From CAYRLW01 sp964425215 (GTDB taxonomy: Bacteria; Spirochaetota; Spirochaetia; Treponematales; Breznakiellaceae), in NCBI GenBank assembly GCA_964425215.1, contig CAYRLW010000038.1, forward strand, positions 1 to 37,533: 37,533 nt of DNA, written 5' to 3'. The position numbers were made by a program, and so were the translations under genes. Shown one piece after another: positions 16,757 through 23,885 of this stretch (positions within the stretch are counted from its first letter, which is position 1; each line of letters begins with the position of its first letter). Under the pieces are notes generated by a model. That model did no database searches and was not told the origin of the DNA. It worked only from the letters and a program-made list of their open reading frames with translations.

Positions 16757-18047
16757 TAAACCAAACATTTTAAAAGTTATGGGCGCGGTTTTAGGCCGGG
16801 AGGGTTACGACCTGGAAACCGCGTCTGACGGTCGATTGGCCCTTTCGCGAGCTCTTGAGATTCATCCGGATATTATTATTTGTGATATTCAAATGCCTGG
16901 CATAACCGGCATCGAGCTATTTCATGCGCTAAAAGCACGAGGAATGGCTACTCCCTTTATTTTTATTACGGCTTACGCTTCGGTACCGGAGGCCGTCAGT
17001 ACGATAAGGGAAGGGGCTATTGATTATTTAACAAAACCGGTGGATTACGAGGTTCTAAAGAATTTGATACGGCGGATACTCGTTAAAATTCGTAGTCAAA
17101 AACAGATTGAAACATCGGAGGAACGGTATTTGGTGGGATCTTGTTCCGCTATGAAAAAACTTTACGCTCGAATCGAAGCGGTCGCTTCTTCATCTGCCTC
17201 AGTCTTGATTCGAGGAGAAAATGGAACGGGGAAAGAGTTGGTGGCCAGGGCGTTGCATCGCAAGAGTCCCAGACACAATGGACCGTTTATTCCGGTTAAT
17301 TGCGCCGCCTTAAATGTCAATCTTCTGGAGTCCGAGTTGTTTGGGTACGAGCAAGGGGCTTTTACCGGGGCTTTACATCAAAAAATAGGTTTTTTTGAAA
17401 TCGCCACCGGAGGCACCGTTTTTTTAGATGAAATTTCGGAAATACCTGGGGAGCTACAAGTTAAACTCCTTAGGGTTCTACAAGAGCGGGCTTTTTCTCG
17501 AGTTGGGGGAACTAATTTGATCCGTTCTGACTTTAGGCTTATCGCGGCTACAAACCGGAACTTGGAAGAATATATTCGAATGAATAAATTTAGACAGGAT
17601 CTTTTTTATAGACTGAATGTAATACCGTTGGTAGTCCCTCCGCTTCGCGAACGTTTTGAGGATCTAATCGAATTAATAGATCATTTTTCGGACCGATTAT
17701 GCCAGAGAGAAGGAATAGAACGCCCTTTTATTTCAAAAGACTTTATTGATATATTAAAGACCTATGATTGGCCTGGAAATATTAGGGAATTAGAAAACCT
17801 TATCGAGCGTATACTTATCCTATATAAACCTAAAAATTTGGTCCCCTCTTATCTTTATACCGAGGTTCCCCATTTATTTTCACCTATTCAAAATGATTCT
17901 AAGGATCGTACGAGCATTATAGAAGCCCTAAGGAAAAGCAATAATAATAAAACTATAGCGGCAAAAATGTTAAACCTTCCCCGGCGAACCCTATATTATA
18001 AAATCGAACACTTTAAAATTCGAGAAGATGAATATATGGACACCTAA
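16731..18047 (+). CDS. NtrC-family sigma-54-dependent response regulator
   Basis: A 438-aa three-domain regulator. The receiver has the acidic pair D8-D9, phospho-acceptor D52 (IIICDIQMPG), T80 and K102. The AAA+ domain has Walker A GENGTGKE (162-169), GAFTGA (209-214), the loop that contacts sigma-54, Walker B TVFLDEI and an arginine-finger region. The C-terminus is a Fis-type helix-turn-helix (KTIAAKMLNLPRRTLYYKI, about residues 405-425). All functional motifs are intact, so it should activate sigma-54 promoters when phosphorylated. GGAGGG at 16717-16722 supports this start. A good sigma-54 promoter lies just downstream at 18141. Confidence 0.94.
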   Translation: MALILLVDDKPNILKVMGAVLGREGYDLETASDGRLALSRALEIHPDIIICDIQMPGITGIELFHALKARGMATPFIFITAYASVPEAVSTIREGAIDYLTKPVDYEVLKNLIRRILVKIRSQKQIETSEERYLVGSCSAMKKLYARIEAVASSSASVLIRGENGTGKELVARALHRKSPRHNGPFIPVNCAALNVNLLESELFGYEQGAFTGALHQKIGFFEIATGGTVFLDEISEIPGELQVKLLRVLQERAFSRVGGTNLIRSDFRLIAATNRNLEEYIRMNKFRQDLFYRLNVIPLVVPPLRERFEDLIELIDHFSDRLCQREGIERPFISKDFIDILKTYDWPGNIRELENLIERILILYKPKNLVPSYLYTEVPHLFSPIQNDSKDRTSIIEALRKSNNNKTIAAKMLNLPRRTLYYKIEHFKIREDEYMDT

Positions 18048-18050
18048 ACA

Positions 18051-18110
18051 GTGTGCCAAAACGGTTTCTTTGCACGGTTTGTTGCACACATCTGAGCAAT
18101 GCTTCGCATT
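18051..18110. promoter_or_regulatory. Candidate enhancer (upstream activating) sites for the NtrC-type regulator
   Basis: GTGTGC (18051-18056) and GCACAC (18084-18089) are inverted repeats whose flanks (CAAAACGG and CGGTTTGTT) are also partly complementary. Inside lies a second TTGCAC, 12 bases from the first. AATGC-TTC-GCATT (18098-18110) is a further perfect dyad. All lie about 60-115 bases before the predicted sigma-54 start site, the usual place for enhancer binding. Confidence 0.55.
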
Positions 18111-18140
18111 AAACATTGAATTAATCCGATATTTTTGTTT

Positions 18141-18156
18141 TGGCATGCTTATTGCT
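18141..18156 (+). promoter_or_regulatory. Sigma-54 (-24/-12) promoter of the AfuABC-like transporter
   Basis: TGGCATGCTTATTGCT matches the TGGCACG-N4-TTGCW consensus at all but one position, with the obligatory GG (18142-18143) and GC (18154-18155) separated by exactly 10 bases. The predicted start is near 18167, about 30 bases before the ATG, leaving room for the Shine-Dalgarno TAGGAGG (18182-18188). The regulator encoded directly upstream is a sigma-54 activator. Confidence 0.85.
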
Positions 18157-18196
18157 GTATAATAACGGATTACATTCATTTTAGGAGGCCCTAGTC

Positions 18197-19222
18197 ATGA
18201 AAAGAATTCGTATCCTAATGACCCTACTGGTACTCGGTACCTTCGCTTCCGGACTGGCGTTCGCTACCGGAGCTCGGGAAGTGGAAAAGAAAAAAGTGGT
18301 GGTTTACTCTAGTGTGGATGAGGCAAATACTAAAAAAATACTCGACGCGTTTACCGCCGATACGGGAGTAGAAGCTCAATTCGTTTTTCTTTCTTCCGGT
18401 CCCGCTATGGCTAGAATTAAAGCGGAATTAAATAATCCACAAGCGGATGTTTGGATGGGTGCTCCTAGCGAAAATCATATAGTAGCGAAAAATGATGGGC
18501 TCACCGTACCGTATAAGGGCCCCAATTTTGACGCCCTCGATTCTGCTTTTAAAGATAAGGACGGGTATTGGCGCAGTTTTTATATGAATCCCATGGCTTT
18601 CGCCGTAAATACGGAGATGTTGAAGCGTATTGGGGCTCCTGTACCTACTAGTTGGCAGGATCTGCTGAACCCTTTGTATAAAGGCCAAATTCAGATGCCT
18701 TCCCCCCAATCTTCCGGGACGGCGTATAATATTGTCGCCAGCCTTGTTTCTCTCTATGGGGAAGATCAGGCTTTCGATTTTATGAAACGTTTGAATGTCA
18801 ACGTTCAAACCTATACCTCCTCGGGGACCGCCCCTTCAAAGGGCGTTTCGGTAGGCCAATGCGCCATCGCCCTGCAATTTACCCCCGCATTTTTTGAGTT
18901 TATAGATAACGGATACCCCCTTCAGGTCATCTATCCTAAGGAAGGTGTCTGGTTTGAGGCCCCTGCGGTTTCCATGCTCAAGGGAGCAAAAAACACTGAA
19001 GCCGCAAAAATTCTTATCGATTGGTTGGTTTCTAAGAAGGGGCAAGATACTCTTACCGATGCGAAGACTTTTTTCTATCCCGTAATCGGCGGCGCCAAAT
19101 TGGGTAAGGGGATGCCTGCTTTTGAGTCCTTGAAGACAATTAATGTAGACCCCATATGGGCGGGGGACAATAAAAAGCGTCTTGTTGAGCGGTGGGTAAA
19201 CGAAGTGTTACCTGCTAAATAA
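18197..19222 (+). CDS. Periplasmic binding protein of the AfuA/FbpA (SBP family 1) type
   Basis: A 341-aa binding protein with a signal peptide (MKRIR, hydrophobic core, likely cleavage after LAFA near residue 24; mature start TGAREVEKK). VVVYSSVDEANTKKILDAF and the PQADVWMGAP segment place it with the iron(III)/polyamine/phosphosugar binders. The paired tyrosines that hold Fe(III) in FbpA are missing: the matching stretch reads ALQFTPAFFEF. The conserved SSGTAYN and SSGTAPSKG loops instead suggest an anion such as a phosphorylated sugar or phosphonate, as in AfuA; this is inference from memory. It is the first gene after the sigma-54 promoter and is followed by a stem-loop before the permease gene. 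Confidence 0.82.
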   Translation: MKRIRILMTLLVLGTFASGLAFATGAREVEKKKVVVYSSVDEANTKKILDAFTADTGVEAQFVFLSSGPAMARIKAELNNPQADVWMGAPSENHIVAKNDGLTVPYKGPNFDALDSAFKDKDGYWRSFYMNPMAFAVNTEMLKRIGAPVPTSWQDLLNPLYKGQIQMPSPQSSGTAYNIVASLVSLYGEDQAFDFMKRLNVNVQTYTSSGTAPSKGVSVGQCAIALQFTPAFFEFIDNGYPLQVIYPKEGVWFEAPAVSMLKGAKNTEAAKILIDWLVSKKGQDTLTDAKTFFYPVIGGAKLGKGMPAFESLKTINVDPIWAGDNKKRLVERWVNEVLPAK

Positions 19223-19474
19223 TAAGAATGTTTTCAAAACCATAAAAATTTTGGTTCGTTCAGTCCCCAGGGAATTTTAAAAATGCCCTGGGGATATTTG
19301 GTTCGAAGAAAAAATATACTTTTCTAGGGATGCTGTTTCAAAAAAGCAGAAAATTTTTAAACGGCTACTAGAGATTAAAATAATTATTTTTAAGCTTAAT
19401 TTAATAAACCTTTATTAAAATTGGAAGGTTCTTCTCCCCCTTTCGAGGATTAGGTCTTTAAAGGAGTACAGAAT
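19223..19474 (+). other. Intergenic region between binding protein and permease, with a stem-loop
   Basis: About 250 bases without a gene. The main element is a perfect 8-bp stem, CCCCAGGG (19265-19272) and CCCTGGGG (19286-19293), around an A/T-rich loop; a weaker AACCA/TGGTT stem precedes it. The rest is AT-rich. The layout repeats that of oppA-oppB and probably attenuates permease expression. No second promoter is clear. Confidence 0.65.
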
Positions 19475-21169
19475 ATGATTGGAAAAACAATATCTCGATA
19501 TGGTCATGAAATAAAGATTGCTAGCCGAGACCCTGTTTTATTTGCCGCAATTATTCTAATCTTGCTTTCCCTTATAATATTTATTTTACTTCCTCTTTTT
19601 TATGTGGTTATTACGAGCATTAAATTAGAAAATAACACCTACGGGTTTCAAATATTTAAAGATGTAATAAGTTCTCAATATTTACGAAAGGCTTTTTTAA
19701 ATAGTATCATGATGGGTTTGTTAACCGCTATTGGTGGGAGCGCCATTGGGTATCTCTTTGCTTATACAATCACACGCACCGATATACCATTTAAAAAAAT
19801 TTTACATGTTATCGCTATCATCCCTGTGGTATCTCCCCCATTTATTGGAGCCCTTTCGATTATCATGCTTTTTGGAAATAATGGTCTTATAACGTATTCT
19901 TTATTTAAGATTGTAAACTTTCCCATTTACGGGTTCCGTGGACTGTTGTTCGCGCAAATACTGACATTTTTTCCCATTGCGTTCGTAACCCTCCGTGGAG
20001 TTATCGAATCTATAAGTCCAACGTTGGAAGACGCGGCTCAGGATCTTGGCGGGTCCCGCTGGAAGGTTTTTTATAAGGTAACCCTTCCCTTAACGTTTCC
20101 AGGTATTGCGAGCGCGATGTTAGTTCTTTTTATAGAGACGTTAGCCGATTTTGGTAACCCATTAATTCTTGCGGGAAGTCAATTCCCCGTTTTATCAGTG
20201 CAGGCGTACCTTGAAATCACAGGTATGTACGATCTTCCGAAGGGTTCTGCTTTGGCTCTCTTTTTATTAATACCTTCTATTACCGCCTATATACTTCAAA
20301 AGTACTGGGTTTCCCGTAAACAGTATGTCACTATTACTGGAAAGCCTACAACTTCAACGATTAAATCTGTAAGCGAATACGCAAAATGGATCCTTTTCTC
20401 TCTTTGTATGATAGTCACCTTGGTAGTTTTTTTGATTTATGCGACCATCGTGTGGGGCGCTTTTGTCAAAGTTTGGGGACACGATAATACATTCTCTTTG
20501 CAAAATTTTGAATATGTATTTAGCGTGGGGTTTAAGGCTGTTAAGGATACATTGATAATCGCTGGAGTTTCTACCCCATTTGCGGGTCTTTTAGGAATGG
20601 TGATAGCGTTTTTGGTCATACGAAAACAATTTCCCGGTAAACGGTTTATGGAATTTACCAGTATGCTAAGTTTCGCTGTTCCTGGAACAGTTATTGGTAT
20701 CGGTTACATTTTAGCTTTCAATAAGCCGCCAATACTATTAACAGGAACTCTTGCGATTTTGGTTCTTAACTTTGTTTATAGGTACATTCCCGTGGGTATT
20801 CAATCGGGTGTAGCCATCCTTCGACAAATAGACCCTACCATAGAAGAAGCGGCAATAGATCTAGGAGCCGACTCTAAAAAGACTTTCTTTAAAATTACCT
20901 TACCCCTCATGGTCCCTGCGTTTTTCTCTGGTCTTATATTTTCATTTGTTCGAGCGATGACCGCTATAAGCGCCGCGATCTTTCTTGTTTCCTCTTCATG
21001 GAATTTAATGACCGTACAAATTATGTCCCAAGTCGATTCTGGGCGTCTGGGTTCTGCGGCGGCGTTTAGTGTAATTTTGGTAGTTATTATTTTGATGGCC
21101 ATGTTTTTAATTCGTACCCTTTTGGTGCTTCGATACGGAAAACTCGGTGGAACCTTGTTGAAAATTTAG
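19475..21169 (+). CDS. Fused two-domain ABC permease of the FbpB/AfuB type
   Basis: A 564-aa inner-membrane protein with about 12 hydrophobic segments, made of two tandem MetI-type permease domains. Each has its EAA loop for ATPase contact: EDAAQDLGGSRWKVFYKVTL (about residues 188-207) and EEAAIDLGADSKKTFFKITL (about 454-473). Such fused permeases are typical of the FbpABC/AfuABC family and supply the whole channel in one chain. The Shine-Dalgarno AAGGAG (19461-19466) fits this ATG. The ATPase gene follows after 9 bases. The substrate should be that of the binding protein at 18197. Confidence 0.9.
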   Translation: MIGKTISRYGHEIKIASRDPVLFAAIILILLSLIIFILLPLFYVVITSIKLENNTYGFQIFKDVISSQYLRKAFLNSIMMGLLTAIGGSAIGYLFAYTITRTDIPFKKILHVIAIIPVVSPPFIGALSIIMLFGNNGLITYSLFKIVNFPIYGFRGLLFAQILTFFPIAFVTLRGVIESISPTLEDAAQDLGGSRWKVFYKVTLPLTFPGIASAMLVLFIETLADFGNPLILAGSQFPVLSVQAYLEITGMYDLPKGSALALFLLIPSITAYILQKYWVSRKQYVTITGKPTTSTIKSVSEYAKWILFSLCMIVTLVVFLIYATIVWGAFVKVWGHDNTFSLQNFEYVFSVGFKAVKDTLIIAGVSTPFAGLLGMVIAFLVIRKQFPGKRFMEFTSMLSFAVPGTVIGIGYILAFNKPPILLTGTLAILVLNFVYRYIPVGIQSGVAILRQIDPTIEEAAIDLGADSKKTFFKITLPLMVPAFFSGLIFSFVRAMTAISAAIFLVSSSWNLMTVQIMSQVDSGRLGSAAAFSVILVVIILMAMFLIRTLLVLRYGKLGGTLLKI

Positions 21170-21178
21170 GGGAGAAAA

Positions 21179-22279
21179 ATGAGTGTAAAACTGGTAAATG
21201 TAGAGAAAATTTTTCAAGATCCTTCCCACCCAGATAAGCAGGTTCAGGCGGTAAAAAACGCAAATATTGATGTCTTGGATGGGGAATTCGTAACCTTCTT
21301 AGGTCCATCGGGCTGTGGAAAAACCACTACCCTCCGTATTATATCCGGGTTTGAAACCCCCACCCGTGGCGAGGTTTGGATATCTGGGAAGATGGTAAAT
21401 GATCAACCGCCAAACAAACGGGATACTTCTATGGTTTTTCAAAGTTATGCGATTTTTCCTCATCTTTCGGTTGGCCAAAACGTGGGGTTTGGACTTGAAC
21501 TTAAAGGTCGCCCTAAAAAAGAGATTAAAGAAGAGGTCGCGAAGATTATGGAGGTGATGAACCTCACCAATTTGATAAATCGTCGTCCAGACCAATTATC
21601 CGGAGGTCAGCAACAAAGGGTGGCACTCGCTCGCGCTATTATTAATCGGCCTAGTGTTCTGTTGTTTGATGAACCACTTTCCAATTTGGACGCTAAATTG
21701 CGTGAGCAGATGCGAATTGAAATTCGCCGGATACAGCAAACCTTTAAAATTACCAGTATCTATGTTACCCATGATCAATCGGAAGCCATGACAGTATCGG
21801 ATCGAATCGTTGTAATGAATGAGGGTTCAATTTTACAGATCGGAACTCCCTTTGAAATTTACTCCCGACCCAAAAATCGCTTTGTCGCTGATTTCATTGG
21901 ACGGGTAAATTTTATAGACGGAATAGTCGCTGATAAAACAATGGAAGGAATAAAAGTTGATTTTAGTACGGGGGCAAGCAAAACGATTCCTAGCTATACC
22001 GGGGAATATCCTCCGGGATCTTCAGTAACGGTAACGGTGCGGCCAGAATCGATAAAGTTATCTTCCCAAAAAGACACAGCTTTTTCTCAGGGAATAATTG
22101 CGAAGACCGTGTATTTAGGACCGGTGATAGAATACGAAATTGACGCAGGAAAAGATAAACCCTACGTAGCTGTAACCCACAACCCGGTGGAAGAGGGGTT
22201 CTTTAAACCGGGAGAGCGGGTAAGTATGGATTTTTCCCCCAGCGCGGCTCATATACTTCCCTTTTCAGGGAGCGTTTAA
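21179..22279 (+). CDS. ABC transporter ATPase of the FbpC/AfuC/PotA type
   Basis: A 366-aa ATPase. Walker A is GPSGCGKTT (42-50), followed by the Q-loop VFQSYAIFPH, signature LSGGQQQR, Walker B VLLFDEPLSNLDA and H-loop VTHDQSEAM. A C-terminal TOBE-type regulatory region (about 240-366, with TVTVRPESI) is present, as in FbpC and PotA. It is the last gene of the sigma-54-controlled transporter. Family alone does not settle the substrate (iron, phosphosugar, phosphonate, polyamine); the binding protein argues against iron. Confidence 0.92.
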   Translation: MSVKLVNVEKIFQDPSHPDKQVQAVKNANIDVLDGEFVTFLGPSGCGKTTTLRIISGFETPTRGEVWISGKMVNDQPPNKRDTSMVFQSYAIFPHLSVGQNVGFGLELKGRPKKEIKEEVAKIMEVMNLTNLINRRPDQLSGGQQQRVALARAIINRPSVLLFDEPLSNLDAKLREQMRIEIRRIQQTFKITSIYVTHDQSEAMTVSDRIVVMNEGSILQIGTPFEIYSRPKNRFVADFIGRVNFIDGIVADKTMEGIKVDFSTGASKTIPSYTGEYPPGSSVTVTVRPESIKLSSQKDTAFSQGIIAKTVYLGPVIEYEIDAGKDKPYVAVTHNPVEEGFFKPGERVSMDFSPSAAHILPFSGSV

Positions 22280-22303
22280 TTCTTCCTATTCGCGTGGAAA
22301 ATC

Positions 22304-22334
22304 AAAAGGGGAAGCGGATCCGGTCTGCTTCCCC
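22304..22334 (-). terminator. Intrinsic terminator, minus-strand reading
   Basis: GGGGAAGC (22308-22315) pairs with GCTTCCCC (22327-22334), plus inner GA/TC pairs. The A-run at 22304-22307 gives a T-run on the minus strand, so it mainly ends the small secreted-protein gene; it may also stop readthrough of the transporter operon. Confidence 0.75.
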
Positions 22335-22356
22335 TGGAGGACAACAAAGCAGGTTA

Positions 22357-22731
22357 CTATTTCTGTAATTTCATAGTAACTTTATAAGGCTCCTTTAACC
22401 ATGTGGGAAGGACTTCCATGTCCATATCCAAATTGGTGGTAGCCTTAGAGAATTTGTAGGACCGATGTGTTTCGGCGCAGGAAAAGGATATGTCAACCTT
22501 TGACAGACTCGCATCGACCTTAAAATCAGCCATTTTGTCTTTAAAGTCGAAAATCAATTTCCCGTTTGTATCCGACAGGGTAATTCCGTTCGCGCCGAAT
22601 TCCCATACGGCGTTCCATTTCTGATCCAACCATTTGCCTGTGGGTAATTTGCTAAAATCCTGGGCGGACACGGCAAAACCGACGGTTAAAAGTAGTGATA
22701 GAAATACGATAATTTTTTTCACAACATACAC
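22357..22731 (-). CDS. Small secreted protein of unknown function
   Basis: I do not recognise a family. The 124-aa product has a clear signal peptide (VKKIIVFLSLLLTVGFAVSAQ, i.e. residues about 4-24, cleavage after VSA). The mature part of about 100 residues is rich in beta-type alternation with tryptophans (GKWLDQKWNAVWEF) and looks like a small beta-barrel or lipocalin-like shape, though that is a guess. The start is uncertain: AGGAG sits only 3 bases before ATG 22731, while an in-frame GTG 9 bases later begins directly at the KKII segment. It lies 62 bases downstream of eda in the same direction with no terminator between, so partial co-transcription is possible. Confidence 0.7.
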   Translation of the reverse strand: MYVVKKIIVFLSLLLTVGFAVSAQDFSKLPTGKWLDQKWNAVWEFGANGITLSDTNGKLIFDFKDKMADFKVDASLSKVDISFSCAETHRSYKFSKATTNLDMDMEVLPTWLKEPYKVTMKLQK

Positions 22732-22793
22732 TCCTGAATCTAAGATAAATTAAGTGTATTCTAAAATATATACTATGGCTATGGAGTAAGCCC

Positions 22794-23750
22794 CTATTCT
22801 CTCACTAAATGTATGGCAAAGCCCCCGATCTCTTTGTCCAAGTATATGGTCTTTAGGTGTCCCTTCTCGATTTTCGCGGTTTCCGGAACCGTTTGGTAGC
22901 CGAATTGGGATAGGTAGGCCGCGGACCGTTCCACGTTGTAGCACCGTATGGCGATATGCCCGTGTTGGCCCCTAAAGGGAGTTTTCATCACCTCAAAGGT
23001 TGGTCCGGCGAAAATAGAAGAGTTCCCCGGTTTAAGGGGGAAGCCGAAGGCGGCGAGGGCAGCCGCGGTGCTTTGCGCTTGGGTTTCGTCGGCCTGGTTT
23101 ATACCCAGGTGGGCAAAGGAAAAGCCCTGAACCGCCGTAACGGCCTCTCGGCAGAGGGAGGAAATATCATCCCAGCGGCCTTGATTGATCAAGTCCGATT
23201 TTACCATCCAACTACCGCCGATGGCGAGGACCGCGTCGCTTTTGGCGTAGCCGGCCAGGTTGCCCGCGTCGATACCCCCGGTGGGTACAAACTTTACGTT
23301 CCCGAAGGGTCCCGAAAGGGCGTTGATCATGGTCATTCCCCCCGATGCCTCGGCGGGAAAAAATTTAAAGGTATCCAACCCCTTTTCCAGAGCGGCCTCG
23401 ATAAGGGTAGGCGTGTTGGCCCCGGGAAGAATTGGGACCTTTCGTTCCAGACAGTAGTCCACCGTGGAGGGGTTAAAGCCCGGGGAGACGATGAAACGGG
23501 CTCCGGCGGCTATGGCTTTTTCCGCTAACGTTCGGTTGATCACCGTTCCCGCTCCAACGACCAGGTCCGGTAGCTCGGAGGTCAACGAACGGATGGCCGC
23601 CTCCGCCGCGTTGGTCCTAAAGGTAACCTCCGCGATGGGGATCCCCCCGGCGAGCAGGGCTTTCCCCAAGGCCACCGCCTGGGAAGCATCATCAATTTTA
23701 ATAACCGGAACCAGGCCAACTTCGAAAATTTTCTTAAAAATATCGGTCAT
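22794..23750 (-). CDS. eda: KDPG/KHG aldolase with C-terminal VOC (glyoxalase-like) domain
   Basis: Splits 2-keto-3-deoxy-6-phosphogluconate into pyruvate and glyceraldehyde-3-phosphate (and may also act on 4-hydroxy-2-oxoglutarate), the last step of hexuronate breakdown. Residues 1-208 are a complete class I aldolase barrel with E41 in AEVTFRT and the Schiff-base lysine K129 in FKFFPAEASGG. Residues about 210-318 form an added domain starting FAHLGIN with GHIAIRCYNVERSAAYL and FAIHLVRE, matching the VOC fold. Plain Eda is about 210 aa; similar long forms occur in some anaerobes, but the role of the tail is unclear. Shine-Dalgarno AAGGAGA lies 7 bases before the ATG. It is divergent from kdgK across a KdgR-like operator. 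Confidence 0.9.
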   Translation of the reverse strand: MTDIFKKIFEVGLVPVIKIDDASQAVALGKALLAGGIPIAEVTFRTNAAEAAIRSLTSELPDLVVGAGTVINRTLAEKAIAAGARFIVSPGFNPSTVDYCLERKVPILPGANTPTLIEAALEKGLDTFKFFPAEASGGMTMINALSGPFGNVKFVPTGGIDAGNLAGYAKSDAVLAIGGSWMVKSDLINQGRWDDISSLCREAVTAVQGFSFAHLGINQADETQAQSTAAALAAFGFPLKPGNSSIFAGPTFEVMKTPFRGQHGHIAIRCYNVERSAAYLSQFGYQTVPETAKIEKGHLKTIYLDKEIGGFAIHLVRE

Positions 23751-23772
23751 AACAGGGTCTCCTTATCGATTC

Positions 23773-23801
23773 ACTATACCACATTAATATTAAAAAATGA
23801 A
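23773..23801 (-). promoter_or_regulatory. eda promoter with extended -10
   Basis: On the minus strand TATAGT (23778-23773) is preceded by TGG, an extended -10, with a weak -35 TTCATT (23801-23796) 17 bases away. The -35 lies within the KdgR-like box, so a bound repressor would block it. Confidence 0.55.
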
Positions 23802-23812
23802 CCATTGTTTCA
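23798..23812. promoter_or_regulatory. KdgR-like operator between eda and kdgK
   Basis: TGAACCATTGTTTCA is a 15-base palindrome with one mismatch, flanked by A-runs. It matches the enterobacterial KdgR pattern TGAAACA-N-TGTTTCA. It overlaps the eda -35 and ends 8 bases before the kdgK -35. A second copy lies at 29311-29325, and an IclR-family gene is in the locus. Confidence 0.8.
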
Positions 23813-23820
23813 AAAAACGA

Positions 23821-23850
23821 TTGACTAAAAAGAGGCTCCCTCTGTATGCT
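23821..23850 (+). promoter_or_regulatory. kdgK promoter
   Basis: TTGACT (23821-23826), 18-base spacer, TATGCT (23845-23850). The KdgR-like box ends 8 bases upstream of the -35. The leader of about 30 bases carries GGAGG at 23875-23879. Confidence 0.5.
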
Positions 23851-23885
23851 GATTATACCGTGGAGATTCGGATTGGAGGTTCGGA

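Noticed and set aside
18197..22279. Simple annotation as an iron(III) transporter
   Set aside because: The iron-binding tyrosine pair is missing from the binding protein, so only the family, not the substrate, is claimed.
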